A model generated the notes under the pieces. That model ran no database searches. It saw nothing but the letters and a program-made list of their open reading frames with translations, and had not been told where the DNA came from. Positions 1-12,484 of a stretch of 64,000 nt of DNA are shown here, one piece after another; the stretch's first letter is position 1; each line of letters opens with the position of its first letter. The DNA is from Bugula neritina (taxonomy: Eukaryota > Bryozoa > Gymnolaemata > Cheilostomatida > Bugulidae), in assembly GCA_964035545.1 (NCBI GenBank), contig OZ037767.1, positions 7,926,207-7,990,206 of the forward strand, written 5' to 3'. The position numbers and the translations under genes are program-made.

Positions 1-162
1 CTCAGTATTTTATACATTTTTAGGAAATATAAAGGTTCTATCGTTGAAACATCATAAACACATAGTTCTATGTAAATAACCAAGTTAGAAAAAATTACCA
101 CAAAGCTTTCAAAACTACTAAAAGAAATTTAACAATGTTATTAAAAATAGAAACTACCATAC

Positions 163-275
163 CTCGTATCTGGCTATGGATTCTCCTGCTACTAGTTGTG
201 GCTGATTCCAAGTAAACTCTATGCAGTCAGAAGAAGTGTTGGTTAGTTGAGAGTTCAGGGATTTGGTTAAAGAAT
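163..275 (-). CDS. Gene 1 exon 12: first half of FN3 domain N3 (gene continues past the left edge)
   Basis: 113 nt with acceptor GAAG and donor GAG|GTATGG, phase 1 to 0. It reads DSLTKSLNSQLTNTSSDC, then IEFTW and RYE. By comparison with gene 2, the second half of N3 should begin within about 30 bases of the left edge of the window. Confidence 0.78.
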
Positions 276-3200
276 CTTCAAACAACAATTATAGTTGTTA
301 GAAAAGCAACATTATACAACTTTGATTATTTAAAAATAATAGTTGACATGCACAGTTGACTAGGCAACTGCTATAAGCTGCTTACATCAGGTATTCTCAC
401 TATAGCTACTGGTTTCATATACAAAGTAAAGAATCTACAGGTTTTGAGAAACTGTTTTGGTAAAAACATTATTATAAGCTATTTTAATTGAAAAAAGAAA
501 TTAACATTCTGTCCTAAATAAATACACACAGTAGAAAAAAGAAAAGTCTATTTCTCATAAGTAAGATATTAATTACCACACATTGTTTCACCAATTATAA
601 TATAATAATAATTAATATAGTATTACTTACTTGACTCATACACCGTTACTTCTGTCAAAGAGAGAGGCTCAGTACTTTCACTGTACACAGCAACATGCCT
701 TGCAGATATCTGTGGACTAAACTCTATGATCCTAACAGGTCCATATGCTTTACTATTGGGACCATCTCTTACTGCCCAGGTGGTAGCACTTAAAGATGGT
801 GGACCAGGTGAATAGACATCTGATGTCAACACTGATATCTTCACAAATCTGTAATCTTTAAAAAGAATATAGATCGAGCTAGCAAAACGTCCATACTAAG
901 GAAAAGATGTCATTTCAACATCGTCATATTATATAAGAAAAATATAATGCTTATAATACTTCTACAACAAAAAAATGAAATAATAAATTAATGGCAATGA
1001 ACAGATAATGTATCATTACTAAAAGAATTAATTTTTTACTTCATGAGTCTCTCAGACTATAATTTTCACTAAAAGTATTTTTTGACCATGCCTACTTTTT
1101 AATTGTTGAACAATTACTAAGCAATAATTTAATGCATCCCAATGATTCACATGCAAATTTGTTGCTATAGCAAATAAAACAAAAAGTAAATAATAACAAT
1201 CAAGTCAGTAAAAAGCCTCAAAATAATGCTCAGTTTTACTCATATATGGGTCATTTTACTTAATTTAGTACACACTGGAAATCTCCAGTTTTTAGCTATT
1301 TTTCACAATTTAGCTGCTAATGAACATGAGTTTTTGCCCATATCAGTAAAATATTTATAAATACATCTAAATAATCAAAGTTCTTCTTAATTTTGCTTGA
1401 TTTCCCATGTTTTTCTTATTTATTTAGATAATTTGGATTGCGGGCTTTTATGAAAAAAACGTAATGGTCTGCAATCAGAAGTAGCTGAATAAATAAAGCA
1501 AAAAGTAAATAATAACAATCAAGTCAGTAAAAAGCCTCAAACTATTTCTCAGTTTTACTCATATTATATATTGCCTGACCACAACACAGGTAGAGTACAT
1601 GCACAAACTTTGTTTACAGCCATTCAAATGCAAATTAATTTAGGCCATCTCACTGCAAATTAGGAACAAAACAAAATATTTTATTCAGCTTTGTTACCTT
1701 TAACTTATTCTTGCTCAACTTTATGCGTATTCATTTCATTCGTTAACTATTTTATTATAACTACATTTAGTGTCCTTTTTGTAATATTTAAATGTTGAAA
1801 ATTGCAGCAACCAAGTTACTTATAAATTTGTGCTTTTAAACATAATTGCAGTCTTCTATTCTTTTTCAAATTTGAAGCAAATCTATACCCTTTTTTAAAA
1901 TATTACTACATGTATGCTTTAGTTGTTTTTAGTAATAATTGCAGAATGATTACCAAAAAATACTGCATGAGTAAGACATGCGGTAATATTATGTCGAAAT
2001 TGTTTAGACTTGTTCTAAATTTAAAAAAAACACAATTACAAAAAAAATTGAGTAAACTTACAATACTTGGCAGCTTCTCCAGGATCTCCCAACCTGTTGT
2101 ATAACTCTATTCTACCAATATGATAAGATATTCCAAGGTCTAGCCTCCACCACTAATTGTCTCCACTGTTACTACCTGATGAGTGAGTGAAGTCACTTGC
2201 CACATCAATTATTTCATTAACTGCTAGACTTGCTGGATAAGTTGTAGCAGGATCAAAATTATCCAGCTGGTGAGTATACTTCTTATAGGCGATGTTGCAG
2301 CTTCCTAAAACGATTATAATAATGCTAGATTAGCTAACTTTAAATGCAACCTACTATTTATTGTTTATTCATTATCTCCGTAAATCTTTGCATGCATGGT
2401 TATCATAAACAAAAAACATGGGCTAAATGTTCATGTTGTTTTATATTTTCCTAGTTTAATTATTTTATTATACTTTATTATATTTTATTATTATATTTTT
2501 AACTTATTAGAAGTACCTGTGTTTCCTGTTTGTATAGTCTGACTCACTTCCTGGCTAGCATCTCCTTCTACTACAGCCATTACAGTACATGTGACCTGTG
2601 TAGAGGGGGTAACTCCACAAGCTCTTGCAAATGGTACATCAGAAGAAACACTGGCCCAATTGTGACCACCGCATTTATACTGACAAACAATAATAAAAAA
2701 CACATATAGTATAAGTTATAGGCATGGGACAAGTGCAGCATACATTTTTTTAGTTTAACTAAGCTATAGGCTAAGTTTTACATTTATTCAAAAACTTCTC
2801 TAACAAACTTATATACACTATGGAAGAATCACTCTAATACAATAAGTTTCGGCTATTCTAACAATACTGATTACACTATAAGTAGAAATTATAAGTTGTG
2901 AAGGAAAAGTGTGTAATGATGTTTGTATGTTTTGTAACTTTTCTGTTATTAAGATTTGGAGATGACTGTGATCAGGAAACTTGAACAGGTATACCTTGTC
3001 AGAGTGCTAGAGCCTGGTTCAATCAAGATACTTTTTTGTTACACTTACAGTATGAAAGTAGCACTTATATCAACAGCACTATTCACATATAATATAACAC
3101 GCACAGACGAACACACATAAATGAACTTTATATAGGCTGATTTACCCATGCAACATTTGCAGTTTGGTGAAATTTGTTTAATAATATTTTGTAGCATGTA

Positions 3201-6200
3201 TAATTATGTACCATTTTACTAGCAAAACCATATTTTTGATAAATTTAAATCTCACAACCTTAAACATAGTTCCTAATGGTATAGCTCCTATATCCCATAA
3301 CCAACAGCAATTACCTCATATCTTAAGAGGTTTCCATTAGTTCCTTGTAATGCTGTCCATTCCAAATCAATGCAGGTGCTGCCACATTGTAATAGAGTCA
3401 GTGTTATCAATCCATCAACTAATACTGTCAAATATAAGATTATACAAATAAACATTCTGTTACAATAATCATTCTACATTTATATTCAGTTAGAAATTGC
3501 TATCATGGCACTCAACTTAATCGAGTCATGAAAAAACATAATAACTTATGTTGCAGTGTATTTTCAATTAAATTGTTTATATTTGTTAACAATTTGTCAA
3601 TTGAAATTGTGAATTAAAACCCTATCAATGTGATCATGTGACTATATACATGAAAATTAAAACCAATTATTGATAGTGCATGAAGCAAAATTACACAAGT
3701 GAAAATAGCAGTCTTATAATCTGTACACTGGTGACAGTGTTTCAGACTGCTAGTGTTACATCATATGCAAGACATTTATTGTTCATTATATTATAATTTC
3801 ATTGAATTAAAATCATTTTATAAACTGAGATACGCTGTTGAAATGATAATGACTGTTTTTCAGCTAAAAGTCATTTTTTGACTCATTGCACAACTAGTCA
3901 TAATGAACTTTCCAGTAAAATGAAGTTTGCATTCTTTAACAGACAGAGTTTGTAAACAACAGAAACCTTAATAAATCTGTTTTACTAGTAATCCATTAAG
4001 TTACTAAAATTATTTACAAGACATATAGATTGCAAAGGACAGTATATGGATTTGATACAATTGATTTTTTACCTGACACATAAATTTCTACTTCAGTTAA
4101 AGCTAAAGCACTGCTAGGAGTAGACCTGTATACAGCTACATATCTGGCATATATTTGTGGGTTGAACAGTATGATACCAACTGGACCATAAGGATCAACT
4201 TGATAGCTCTGCTCTGTCCATTGCAAGCAGTTGCGACATGGTAGAACTGAGTTTGTTGTTGATGTCAGAATAGAGATGTTATCTAGTCTGTCATCTGAAT
4301 AAAACAACATGAGCAGTAAATAATATAGTAAGTTAAAGACAGGTGGCAAATATCCAATTATATTTAACAAAGCAGCTGACTGAGTGGTAGCAAGTAAATC
4401 AACTTTTAATAAATGAAATTTATATTGTGGTAAAAAGATTGTCATAATAATATGCTAAGCTCCACCTACATAGTTATTCACAATAATATTGTCAAAACAA
4501 TGAAATTTGAGTGAAATACAAATAAAATGTGTATAAATTGGTCAATATTAGCACTGAGAGTTTTAATCAATACAATGCGCTCAATCCAGAAAAATGTGCC
4601 AGGGGTTAGAATAAGTACTACAAATATGCTTTTTAAAATGTAGACCAAGAGTCATTTAACTTAAGATTATACTAACAGTAAGGACCATTCGAATTCCCTC
4701 CTTGTCTGTTAAACAACTCTATTCTCCCAATAAAGAAATTACTGTGTAGATCCACTCTCCACCAGGAACCATCATTTAAGCCTGTGTGTGAGAAATCATT
4801 ATAGTTTCCATTATTTCCGCTTGCAGCATAATATGCTTCATTGTTATCTAGAGAGTCAATTTGATAAGGTTTCCCTTGCCTTGCAATGTTAACAGGTCCT
4901 AAAACAGAGTTTAAGTAATGATATAAACAATTTATCATACAAAGTATACATTTGCATCCCATTTCTAAAAAAAATGTCTTTTAAACTGAAGTGTTGAACT
5001 AATTGAATTTACATGCCACTCAGGAAAGGTTCAGCTATAACTTGATTTCATAGCAGAATAAAAAAATATTTTTGATTAGATTTCAAATGTAAAACTATAC
5101 TCTAATTTTGGTTATTCACAGCTTATAGAGCTTTTGTAATTTTCTGAAAAACTGAAACTCCCCCCATCACACTTGAACCAGCAGAGAATTGGACCAACAA
5201 TTTTAAACTATAGTTTTACTTTTAGATTCTAGCTGAATTATTGCTCTCTTAGTATTTATTGATTAAATACACTATACAAAATATATGTATAGTTTGATAA
5301 ACATATTATAAGCTGCTTTGAAATAATTAGAACCTGGAGCCCAATTGAAACCATTGGATAAGTGAACCTATGTAAACTCTCACAGATCAAGGAAGAGATC
5401 CTTTGCTTCCATGACAGTTCAACAGGTGAATAAAGAAAACAATCATCAACTCACTTGCACTGCCAGTAGTAATGGCTGCACTACTTTGCTGACTCTCACC
5501 AGAGTTTACCACACCAATGACTGTACACACAACATCAGTCTCTTCTGTATATCCACTTACAGTTACTGGCAACTCTTCATTAACATTGTGAACTATCCAG
5601 TCTTTATCAGTACATTTGTACTACAAGTTTATAAGAGCAGAGAGTTAAGATACTTATAACACAAATATACCATATACTCAGCATCCATGTTTAGTTATGG
5701 TGATGGTATTTTTGGTGAACAATTAAAACGCTACTATAAAAGTTGAATACTAAAAATTCAACTCTGACTTTTGGCAATATCAAAATGATAGACGTTTAAA
5801 TGTGCTCTGTGTTATCAGGAGAAGCAATAGCAGCACTAAAATCATAGTGCTTCTCCCCACCACTGACCAGTATACTGTGAACATAAACTCTCTTGCTTAA
5901 TCATAATCTTAATTGACAGTTTGTTTTCAGTAAAAGCATAAGTGAAGCTTTTAATTTTGAATATCAAGAAAGTGTTTTTGCTTCATTCTACTAAAAAAGT
6001 AAGATATTCACAGTTTTCTTATGTGACTTTCTTATAAAGATTTTGAAAACAAACTGCTATAACTTGTTAGTACTATACAGAAAAACTCCTCGAATAACTT
6101 AAAAGAAGACAACTCATCTAGCAAATATTGACGGAATTTATTTTGCTTCTTAGATAAATAGCTTTTGCTTACCTCATAACGTGCAACATTTTGAGCTGTA

Positions 6201-9200
6201 ATGAGTGTACTCCAGGTGAGTGTCACACTGTCTACATCAGTACTAGCAAGTGTAAGGTTTAAAGATGGGAGTTGAAAAGCTGCAAGTAATAATGATGTTT
6301 TTTTAGTATCGCTGCACATCACTATGTGTGAGAAATATTCAAAGGTCTGTACAAAAAATATTTTTTCCTCTTTTGAATCCATAAATAATTTTAAAATCGG
6401 TTATATTCTATCAAGCAAGTATAATTTTTTATTATAGTATTATATAACATAAAACTATAAAAAATCAAAACATTTATCAGATTAAAATTTATAAAAATAT
6501 TTTTTATAAAGCTATCATCTTGTTATTTAATAACAGGTTTATTAAACAGTATATATGTTATACTTTGACAACTTATATTATGATGCCTAAACATTTCAAA
6601 TAATTATTTTAGTTACATTTGTAGAAACTTTGAGCTCTAGATAGTAATTATTTTTTGCAGTTAGATCAACTCAATTAGTTAGAGTCTAGAGATACTTCAA
6701 GTTGTTCATATTTCAGAAAAAAATTTCTTCCTTACAAATGTCATGAACCATTAAAAAGAATTTAGGTTTATATAAAGCTCAAATTACTCTAAGAAGATAT
6801 ATGATATGATATGATGCAATCATGACAGTGTAGACTCTAGTACATTAAAGTTATTTATTGAAATCAGCTCATTTTGTTTGTACTTTCACAAGCGTATAAT
6901 ATATATTATATACTATGCTTTTTTCATCTTTTCAGATTTAAAAGAACTCACATGAATCATATACTTCCACTTGTGCTAAGGCCAGCTGAGCATTATTCTC
7001 ACTGAACACAGCCACCCATGTAGCTGACACAGGAGGGTTTAGTTGTATGATGCCAACAGGTCCATATGGTTCTTCCTGGTAACTTCTTATAGTCCAATAC
7101 CGAGATGTTGGTGAAGGAAAATAAGCTGCTGTACCTTTTTCAAACACTGCATTTGAAGTAAGAATGTATATCTTTGCCAAATCATTATCTACAATCAAAT
7201 GAGTGGAGTAATTTATTGTAATAATCGTAGGACTGTTGGTTCACTTTTTAAAATTTGTCTATAACTATTTTGTTTTTATTACATGCATTATAGCTTTAGA
7301 TATGAAATACACAATCACAACCTGCATTTTAGTCCATCATCCTCATTAAATATGAATTGAAATTGGCACTTTCATTGTATGGTTTTATTCTATCCTGCTT
7401 TGTAATATAGCCATGAATATATCATATACTCACATTGGTGGGTTCCAGCAGCATTTCTGGGTCTGTTGTGTATTTCTATTTTACTGACTAACATTGATCC
7501 TCCAGTAAGTTGTATTCTCCACCAGGCATTACTATTAGAACTAGTCCAAGAGAAGCTGCTGTAGTCAGAATCGTTTGCTTTTATACTAAAGTGTTGATTA
7601 TTATATGAGTTGATCTGATCAGCATCTCCTTGCAGGCGGGAACCTACTCAAAAAAAGTAAATTGATACTAAGAATTTATTTTTTATTCTCACAATGACAT
7701 TAATTTGGCTATGGCCAATAGCTTGAAACTTTTTGAATATGCATGCATGAGTAAGCAATAAACGTGACACCATATATAATGTTTCTATAAATGGTAATTT
7801 TAATATAAAAGTATAATTTCATTCATGCTAAATTTGCAAATATAAATTTTAACTATATGGATAATTATATGAGAAACATATGGTTTTATTAGTTGTTAAA
7901 CAAAGTTTATAATTAACTAATATTTTTTAGACAACACTGTGCCCATTTTCTGAGTTACAATGGATGATGAAAATTCACTCTGAATATGGGCACAGTAGTG
8001 CCTGAAATATTAGTTAATTACTTTGTTTAATAAAGTAATAAAACCAAATGTTTTTAGTATACTTATTCATAATTAAATTGCTAGCTCATAAAGATATATT
8101 TAAATTGTAAATATAATCAATAAGAGCTATACATACTATAAGATATGTACTATAATTCTTAATAGATAAAGCTTCTGAACTTTTCAAATAAAACATCTGA
8201 GATTTTATTATCTCGATAAATACTCCCAGAAAATTCATTATGCTCCAGATTGTGCATGATTTATGTGGAACTAAGACTGCGTTCATTCAGATTCTAGTAT
8301 AATAAACAATTACTATAAATATGTACACGCAAGCATATTGTGTCAGGGAGAAAATCCTGGCTGTTTGTTAAAATTTAAATGAAAGATATGATAGCTTTTT
8401 GCAGCTTGTTTAGCTATTTGTTAGCTTTTTGCTATGTTATTTTTAATGTGTTAGAAGTGTTGGTAGTTCACTTGCCAGGAAGACGCTATAAAAAGCTGAT
8501 GTTTGTATGTAGAATTATAATTTTGAAGTTTTATGTTTTGTTGAAGTTATTTGAAGATGACTTATGTATGTATTTTTGGGCAGGATGTAGCCATTTTTTG
8601 ATATTTTGATGAAGTACAAAGAGTGAAAAAAATTCAAACATTGAAAAATTGTTGCTCCATGCTTGTTACTAGCCAACTCACTAAGTCATTCCTGGCACAC
8701 ATATTATTGTGCACTACTGCATGCCATACTATAATAGATATTTTATGCTTGCTAATATTAGAAGAATAAAACTATATAATAATTTATAGAATAGAAGTTG
8801 TGACAAAAGGTTCCGTGAATCAATATGGAAAACATTAAAAGAAATCAGGTAATAATAGAAGATGGCTCATAACTTTATTGTAAGGATTTATATAGGAGTT
8901 ATCTTTGTAGCTCTTACTACTTTGCTACTATCGGCCTGCTACTCGGCCTGCTAGTAATGGCCTACTATGCTACTAACCTACGCTGTGGACTATGGGAGGA
9001 GCCTAGTAATGTGAGCTGACAGCTACCAGGCTAGGTTAGCTAGCATTCAGACAGTGAATTAGCTAGTAATAGGTTGTATGTACTCTGTCTGCAATTATGT
9101 AATCTTGTTTTCTAAGTTTTGTACCGTTTTATTTGTGTATAAATTGTATTAAATAAACGCATATTAGTCTCTTCAACTTGGCAGTATTGCATTACTTTAA

Positions 9201-12200
9201 ATACCCAAGCAATTAGTTAATGCACAGTTTCACGACATTATTAATGAGTTCTTGCATGTTATTTGTAGCAATGCAAAACTAGTCAGGTATTGCAGATGCA
9301 TAGACGCAACAATAATATTATATTATATAACTTATAGACTATTTGGGGTTGAAGGTCATCAGTACAAGAAGTCTCTAATTATAGAAGTGAAACGATACCG
9401 AAAGTTATCTGCATGCTAGCTTGACTTGTAAGCTTATTATCACTTCTATGTTTAATCTTGGCAACAATACTAAACTGGTGCTATCTAATCACACAGTTGC
9501 GCTGATACTTTATTCAAAATAGTTTCGATTATCAAAACTAAACTAAAAGCATAATTCAGAATTCAGCTCAATTAGAAGACATTTTTTAATAATGACAATC
9601 AGTGTCATACACAACAATTTCACCACAGCAACTTTCATGTTCTCCATTTATAATCTTTCATTAGAGTCTCGTTATTTGATATGAATAAAATTTCACTCAT
9701 GAGAATTTAATTTCCGCTAAACATCAGGTGACTGTAACTCACAAATCAAGTACAGTACTCTCAAACACAAATTATGAGTTTTCTCAGACAAACTATTACG
9801 ACTGCAGACGTAGATTTTAACACAATTTAGTAGATGATGAATGAGTAACTCTTATACAACATGTGCAGCAAATGGCCAGTAAATTATAATACTTATATAT
9901 ATGCACATGCTCAGGTGGAGTTAATTAAATACTTAAACAGTTAAAATTCACTCACTATTGGAGACCAGCATTAAAATATAGAAAAAATACTTGGATTTTA
10001 AACTAGTTTTACAGTGTGTATAGTATGTATATGTTACAAATAGGTATAATTATATAGTACATATATCTATAATTATGTCCTATGTATATAACATGTATAA
10101 AGTATGTGCAATATAGTATATATGCATATATACAATATATTATATTTAATATACAATGTATATTATAGTATATAAATACTATGTATATATATAATATACC
10201 ATGTAGGGTACAAAAAGCCGGCCAAATTGTGAGAGAACTTATTGACTTAGAGTTGTGATTTTTTTTTCATAAAATGATATTGACATAATTATTCAGCCTT
10301 TGTAGTTTCAACACTTGCGGAGCATACGTGTTAAAAATGTGAGTAAAAAACTGTTTTTACCTACTTTTTGTAATTTTTTTAGGACGTCATTAAAGCTTTA
10401 TAACTTTTTACACTCAAAGGCAAGAACCCTATTTTTCACTAATATTGTTGCCATTGCTTGTCTCTACATTGCTTAACTAGTATAACAGCAAACTCTGAAA
10501 TAAATTTTCCTTGAGGCACATTTATTTTCAATTTGGCCACACGGGGCACAATGGGTCACGCTGACCGGGGCACACTGGGCCACCTGATTATTGCACCCTG
10601 ATCACTGTTATTAGTTTGTTTGCCCAAAAAGTTGGTTGAAATGTTACTAAAATCTATAGATATAGCCATTTCTGACCTTTTTGTAAAATATCAAAAGACA
10701 TCATGGTAAGACTACAAAACTACAAGTAATTGAAGCTCCCCTAATATATAGATCTGGTGAGGTTAAAGCTTTGCCATTTTATACATAATGCAAAACACTC
10801 TGCTGTTGCTACTTGCTACTAGTAGTTAGTCATAGTATTCATTATGTATTACACCATTGAGGGAATATAGATGTATTTGACTAGAATAAATTGTGATTTG
10901 TTCATTTGCTCCTCCCTCTCCCTTCTGTACTCCAGTCACAAACCTCAGCCATAAACCTTAGCTACAGTTCATATAAAAAAGTCCACTCGAAATTTTGTAG
11001 CACACGTTACTAAAGTTTTTTTTTGATAAACGTTCCTCTGAGGTAAAAATAACAACATTTTTAGTTCTAAACAGTAATGATAATGGCACTGCAGAACCGA
11101 GTGATATGCGTTTGATTTTGCTTGTATACAGCTAAAACATGAATTTTGCTTTAGATCTAAAAGAATATTTTATTTATTTGTAATATTAAATAAATAAAGA
11201 TCAGATGCAACAAAATCCGCAAAGTTTCAATATATTGAAACTTTGCGGATTTTGTTGCATCTGATCTTTATTTATTTAATATTACAAACAGTTAAAATAA
11301 AAATTTTGTTGTGTCTCACCCAGTGGCCCATTGTACCCAGGTACCAGGGCACAACAGGCCGATTTTTTTGTCATGAAAATTTCATTATTCCGAAACTGAT
11401 ATCTGTAATAGACAACAGATGCAGCATTAAGACTAGAGATTATTGAACTAGTAACTTAAAAAACAGACGAATGAGAGCATCAAATGCAAAATTCGGCTCG
11501 TTGTGCCCCCCTCCCCCCCCCCCGTTACCCCTATATATTTACATGTAGTATATATACTATATATATATATGTGTGTATTAGAGTGCGATATGTATACATT
11601 ATGTATCAGTTTGATGTATTAGTATATATATGACTGGCATGACTGAATAGATGAGCTTCTATTTAATTTTTCAACGCAGGTTAGCAAAACACCTATATAT
11701 TTTATTTCTTTCAATTTTTTATAATTATTTTAGTGCAATTATTAGGAGAACTGTTTGTATTTCTAGGTACCTGTGTTTGTATTTGTGTTTATTCGTGTAT
11801 ATGTGGTAAATTGTATACTTATTATATGTATCTTTGTGTGTATGCGTGTGTGTGTGGCCTATTGTAAAAGCTTAAAAATTTGATTAATTCTTATGGTTGT
11901 GTAAAAAGATAGAAACAATAAACTAATACCTATAACAGACAACTATAGTGTAGCCTTTAGACTAGAAATTAGTGAACAAGTAACTTGAAAAACAGACGAA
12001 TGAGAGTAAACAATTCAGAATCAACCCATTGTGCTCCTCCCATTTTGCCTATAAATAATTATTCGAGAAGCTATGATAAATTCAAAACAATAGTATGCAG
12101 TGTATTACGTTCATTCCACACACTACATGGTGAGTGTCTCTTGACACTCCCTTTCTTCAAATAGCAAGGAATCGTTGTAGCCTATGTGCAATAAATTTTA

Positions 12201-12484
12201 GCACTACTATAACAGTAACAGCTTTTAATTCGTAAGCCTGAAGTCATAGGTTAGAGCCCAACAAAGGTCATCAGTGATGTTACCTTAGCCTGATTTAACA
12301 AAAGATCTTTTCCATCAAAGGTTTTCTCACAGGGATAGCAACTGTAAACTTGCATGAGTTTTATAACAGTAACAATATTTTGATAACTAATACAAAATTA
12401 TATCTCATAAACCCTACCTTGACACTCAACAAGGTAAGAATAACTTATCCATAAGAGAATGATAGAGAATCGCAGAAAAGTCAT
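163..12484 (-). CDS. Gene 1: F-type lectin/FN3 receptor, 5' portion, with an in-frame stop (possible pseudogene)
   Basis: Left-most of three tandem paralogues; the 3' part lies beyond the window. Visible exons, 5' to 3': 12484-12418, 7643-7434, 7188-6952, 6279-6173, 5620-5455, 4898-4677, 4294-4073, 3424-3315, 2679-2517, 2304-2062, 855-631, 275-163. All have AG acceptors and GT donors and keep the phases of genes 2 and 3. They encode signal peptide, F1-N1-F2-N2-F3 and the first half of N3. Two lesions are visible. A 1-nt deletion after the ancestral ATG (12492) makes that frame stop at codon 4, but an ATG at 12484 restores a hydrophobic leader. A 3-nt insertion in F3 makes a TAG at 2155-2153, which would end the product after about 551 residues. 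N1 also has one extra codon. It may be a secreted product, a recent pseudogene or a null allele. The exon structure is firm; function is uncertain. Confidence 0.8.
631..2304 (-). CDS. Gene 1 exons 10-11: lectin domain F3 with in-frame TAG
   Basis: Exons 2304-2062 and 855-631. The first is 3 nt longer than its 240-nt paralogues: SGDKWWRL of genes 2 and 3 reads SGDN-stop-WWRL here (TAG at 2155-2153). Sequence on both sides of the stop stays in frame, and the second half (KISVLTSDV, YGPVRIIEF, ARHVAVYSE, LSLTEVTVYESS) is intact. The 1.2-kb intron holds a MITE-like insertion. Confidence 0.8.
1247..1490. repeat. MITE-like insertion with duplicated flanking sequence
   Basis: Present in gene 1 but missing at the matching site of gene 2 (near 23750). 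It contains an inverted pair around GATTGCGGGC and GGTCTGCAATC and relatives at 57390-57697 and about 20750-20950. A flank of roughly 70 bp (aataaagcaaaaagtaaata onward) occurs on both sides, at 1168-1246 and 1491-1565. Confidence 0.55.
2517..3424 (-). CDS. Gene 1 exons 8-9: FN3 domain N2
   Basis: Exons 3424-3315 and 2679-2517, phase 1-0-1. The first exon ends RYE, as in the other FN3 domains; the second opens YKCGGHNW and has VTCTVMAVV as its F strand. The intron between them (635 bp) shows no gene. Confidence 0.78.
4073..4898 (-). CDS. Gene 1 exons 6-7: lectin domain F2
   Basis: Exons 4898-4677 and 4294-4073, each 222 nt and phase 1 on both sides. Motifs in order: NIARQGKP start, DFSHT (His retained), SWWRVDL, IGRIELFNR, then in the second exon CRNC, PYGPVGIILF, ARYVAVY and LALTEVEIYVSG. 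This is the best match in the protein to the fucolectin consensus. Confidence 0.83.
5455..6279 (-). CDS. Gene 1 exons 4-5: FN3 domain N1
   Basis: Exons 6279-6173 and 5620-5455, with a phase 0 intron splitting the domain after RYE. The first exon has the FN3 B/C-strand pattern SLNLTL...VTLTW; the second has a Cys at its start and an F-strand VVCTVIGVV. There is one extra codon next to LTW compared with genes 2 and 3 (WST versus WT). Confidence 0.78.
6952..7188 (-). CDS. Gene 1 exon 3: F1 lectin domain, C-terminal half
   Basis: 237 nt, phase 1 in and out. It carries the family motifs EPYGPVGIIQL and ATWVAVF, then LALAQVEVY, which corresponds to the terminal LxLxEVEVY strand of fucolectins. Intact in this copy. 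Confidence 0.82.
7434..7643 (-). CDS. Gene 1 exon 2: F1 lectin domain, N-terminal half
   Basis: Acceptor TGAGTAG and donor GTGAGT bracket 210 nt, phase 1 in and out, as in genes 2 and 3. It encodes the jelly-roll core signature WWRIQL followed by the IEIHNR strand typical of F-type lectins. In F1 the His that contacts fucose in canonical members (CSHT context) is replaced by Trp (FSWTSS). Confidence 0.8.
7918..8026. repeat. Imperfect palindromic element (MITE-like)
   Basis: Arms attaactaatattt...cactgtgcccat and their complement surround a short centre, so the whole could fold into a hairpin. The same element sits at 35917-36025 in gene 2, so it predates the duplication that produced genes 1 and 2. 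Confidence 0.6.
8880..9290. mobile_element. Insertion shared by genes 1 and 2, possibly LTR-derived
   Basis: Block of about 400 bp, richer in GC than its surroundings, with repeated CTACT and GGCCTGCTA words and an AATAAA near 9151. It is missing from the matching place in gene 3 (near 60760). Size and the polyadenylation-like signal would suit a solo LTR, but clean TG...CA ends and a target duplication were not found. Confidence 0.3.
10206..11531. mobile_element. TIR DNA element, copy 1 (non-autonomous)
   Basis: About 1.33 kb, flanked by TA. The right end is CCGTTACCCC after a C-run; the left TIR is shortened. It contains repeated words like GGGGCACAATGGGCCA in both orientations and no transposase frame. 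Two more copies occur at 26194-27516 and 52146-53478. This copy alone has a perfect 112-bp palindrome inside it. Confidence 0.7.
11177..11288. repeat. Perfect 112-bp palindrome
   Basis: Two 56-nt arms, exactly complementary, meet at 11232/11233 with no spacer. The arm sequence is the normal interior of the TIR element (compare 27240 and 53180, which have one copy), so the palindrome arose by inverted duplication in this copy. Confidence 0.9.
12213..12361 (+). mobile_element. tRNA-SINE fragment, 5'-degraded
   Basis: Matches the body of the SINE family: a degraded B-box region (gttagagcccaac), caaaggtcat, gatttaaca and a tail with ttctcacaggga. It lies next to the gene 1 signal exon; a sister copy is at 45568-45704, next to gene 2's signal exon. 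Confidence 0.5.

Larger units (their letters stand above)
276..7433. other. Introns of gene 1 between exons 2 and 12
   Basis: Ten introns of about 210-1210 bp, AT-rich, with no further coding sequence seen on either strand. Most align with the matching introns of gene 2, so they belong to the segmental duplication. The 856-2061 intron holds a MITE-like insert and a duplicated flank. The 5621-6172 intron holds a small hairpin (complementary GGAGAAGCA and TGCTTCTCC). Confidence 0.6.
7644..12417. other. Gene 1 intron 1
   Basis: 4.8 kb between the signal exon and F1. From low to high coordinate: palindromic element (7918-8026); AT-rich DNA shared with gene 2 intron 1; a GC-richer inserted block (8880-9290); TA-rich low-complexity DNA (10050-10200); TIR element (10206-11531); a SINE fragment (12213-12361). 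No host exon seen. Confidence 0.6.

Noticed and set aside
623-844. Treating each lectin or FN3 half as a separate small gene
   Set aside because: Consistent splice sites, phases and paralogue order show that they are exons of long genes.
1910-2104. Plus-strand frame over the F3 exon of gene 1
   Set aside because: Antisense to a well-supported exon and not conserved in genes 2 or 3.
8086-8609. Hydrophobic short frames in gene 1 intron 1
   Set aside because: The matching DNA in gene 2 intron 1 has indels that break the frames, so they are not conserved as protein.
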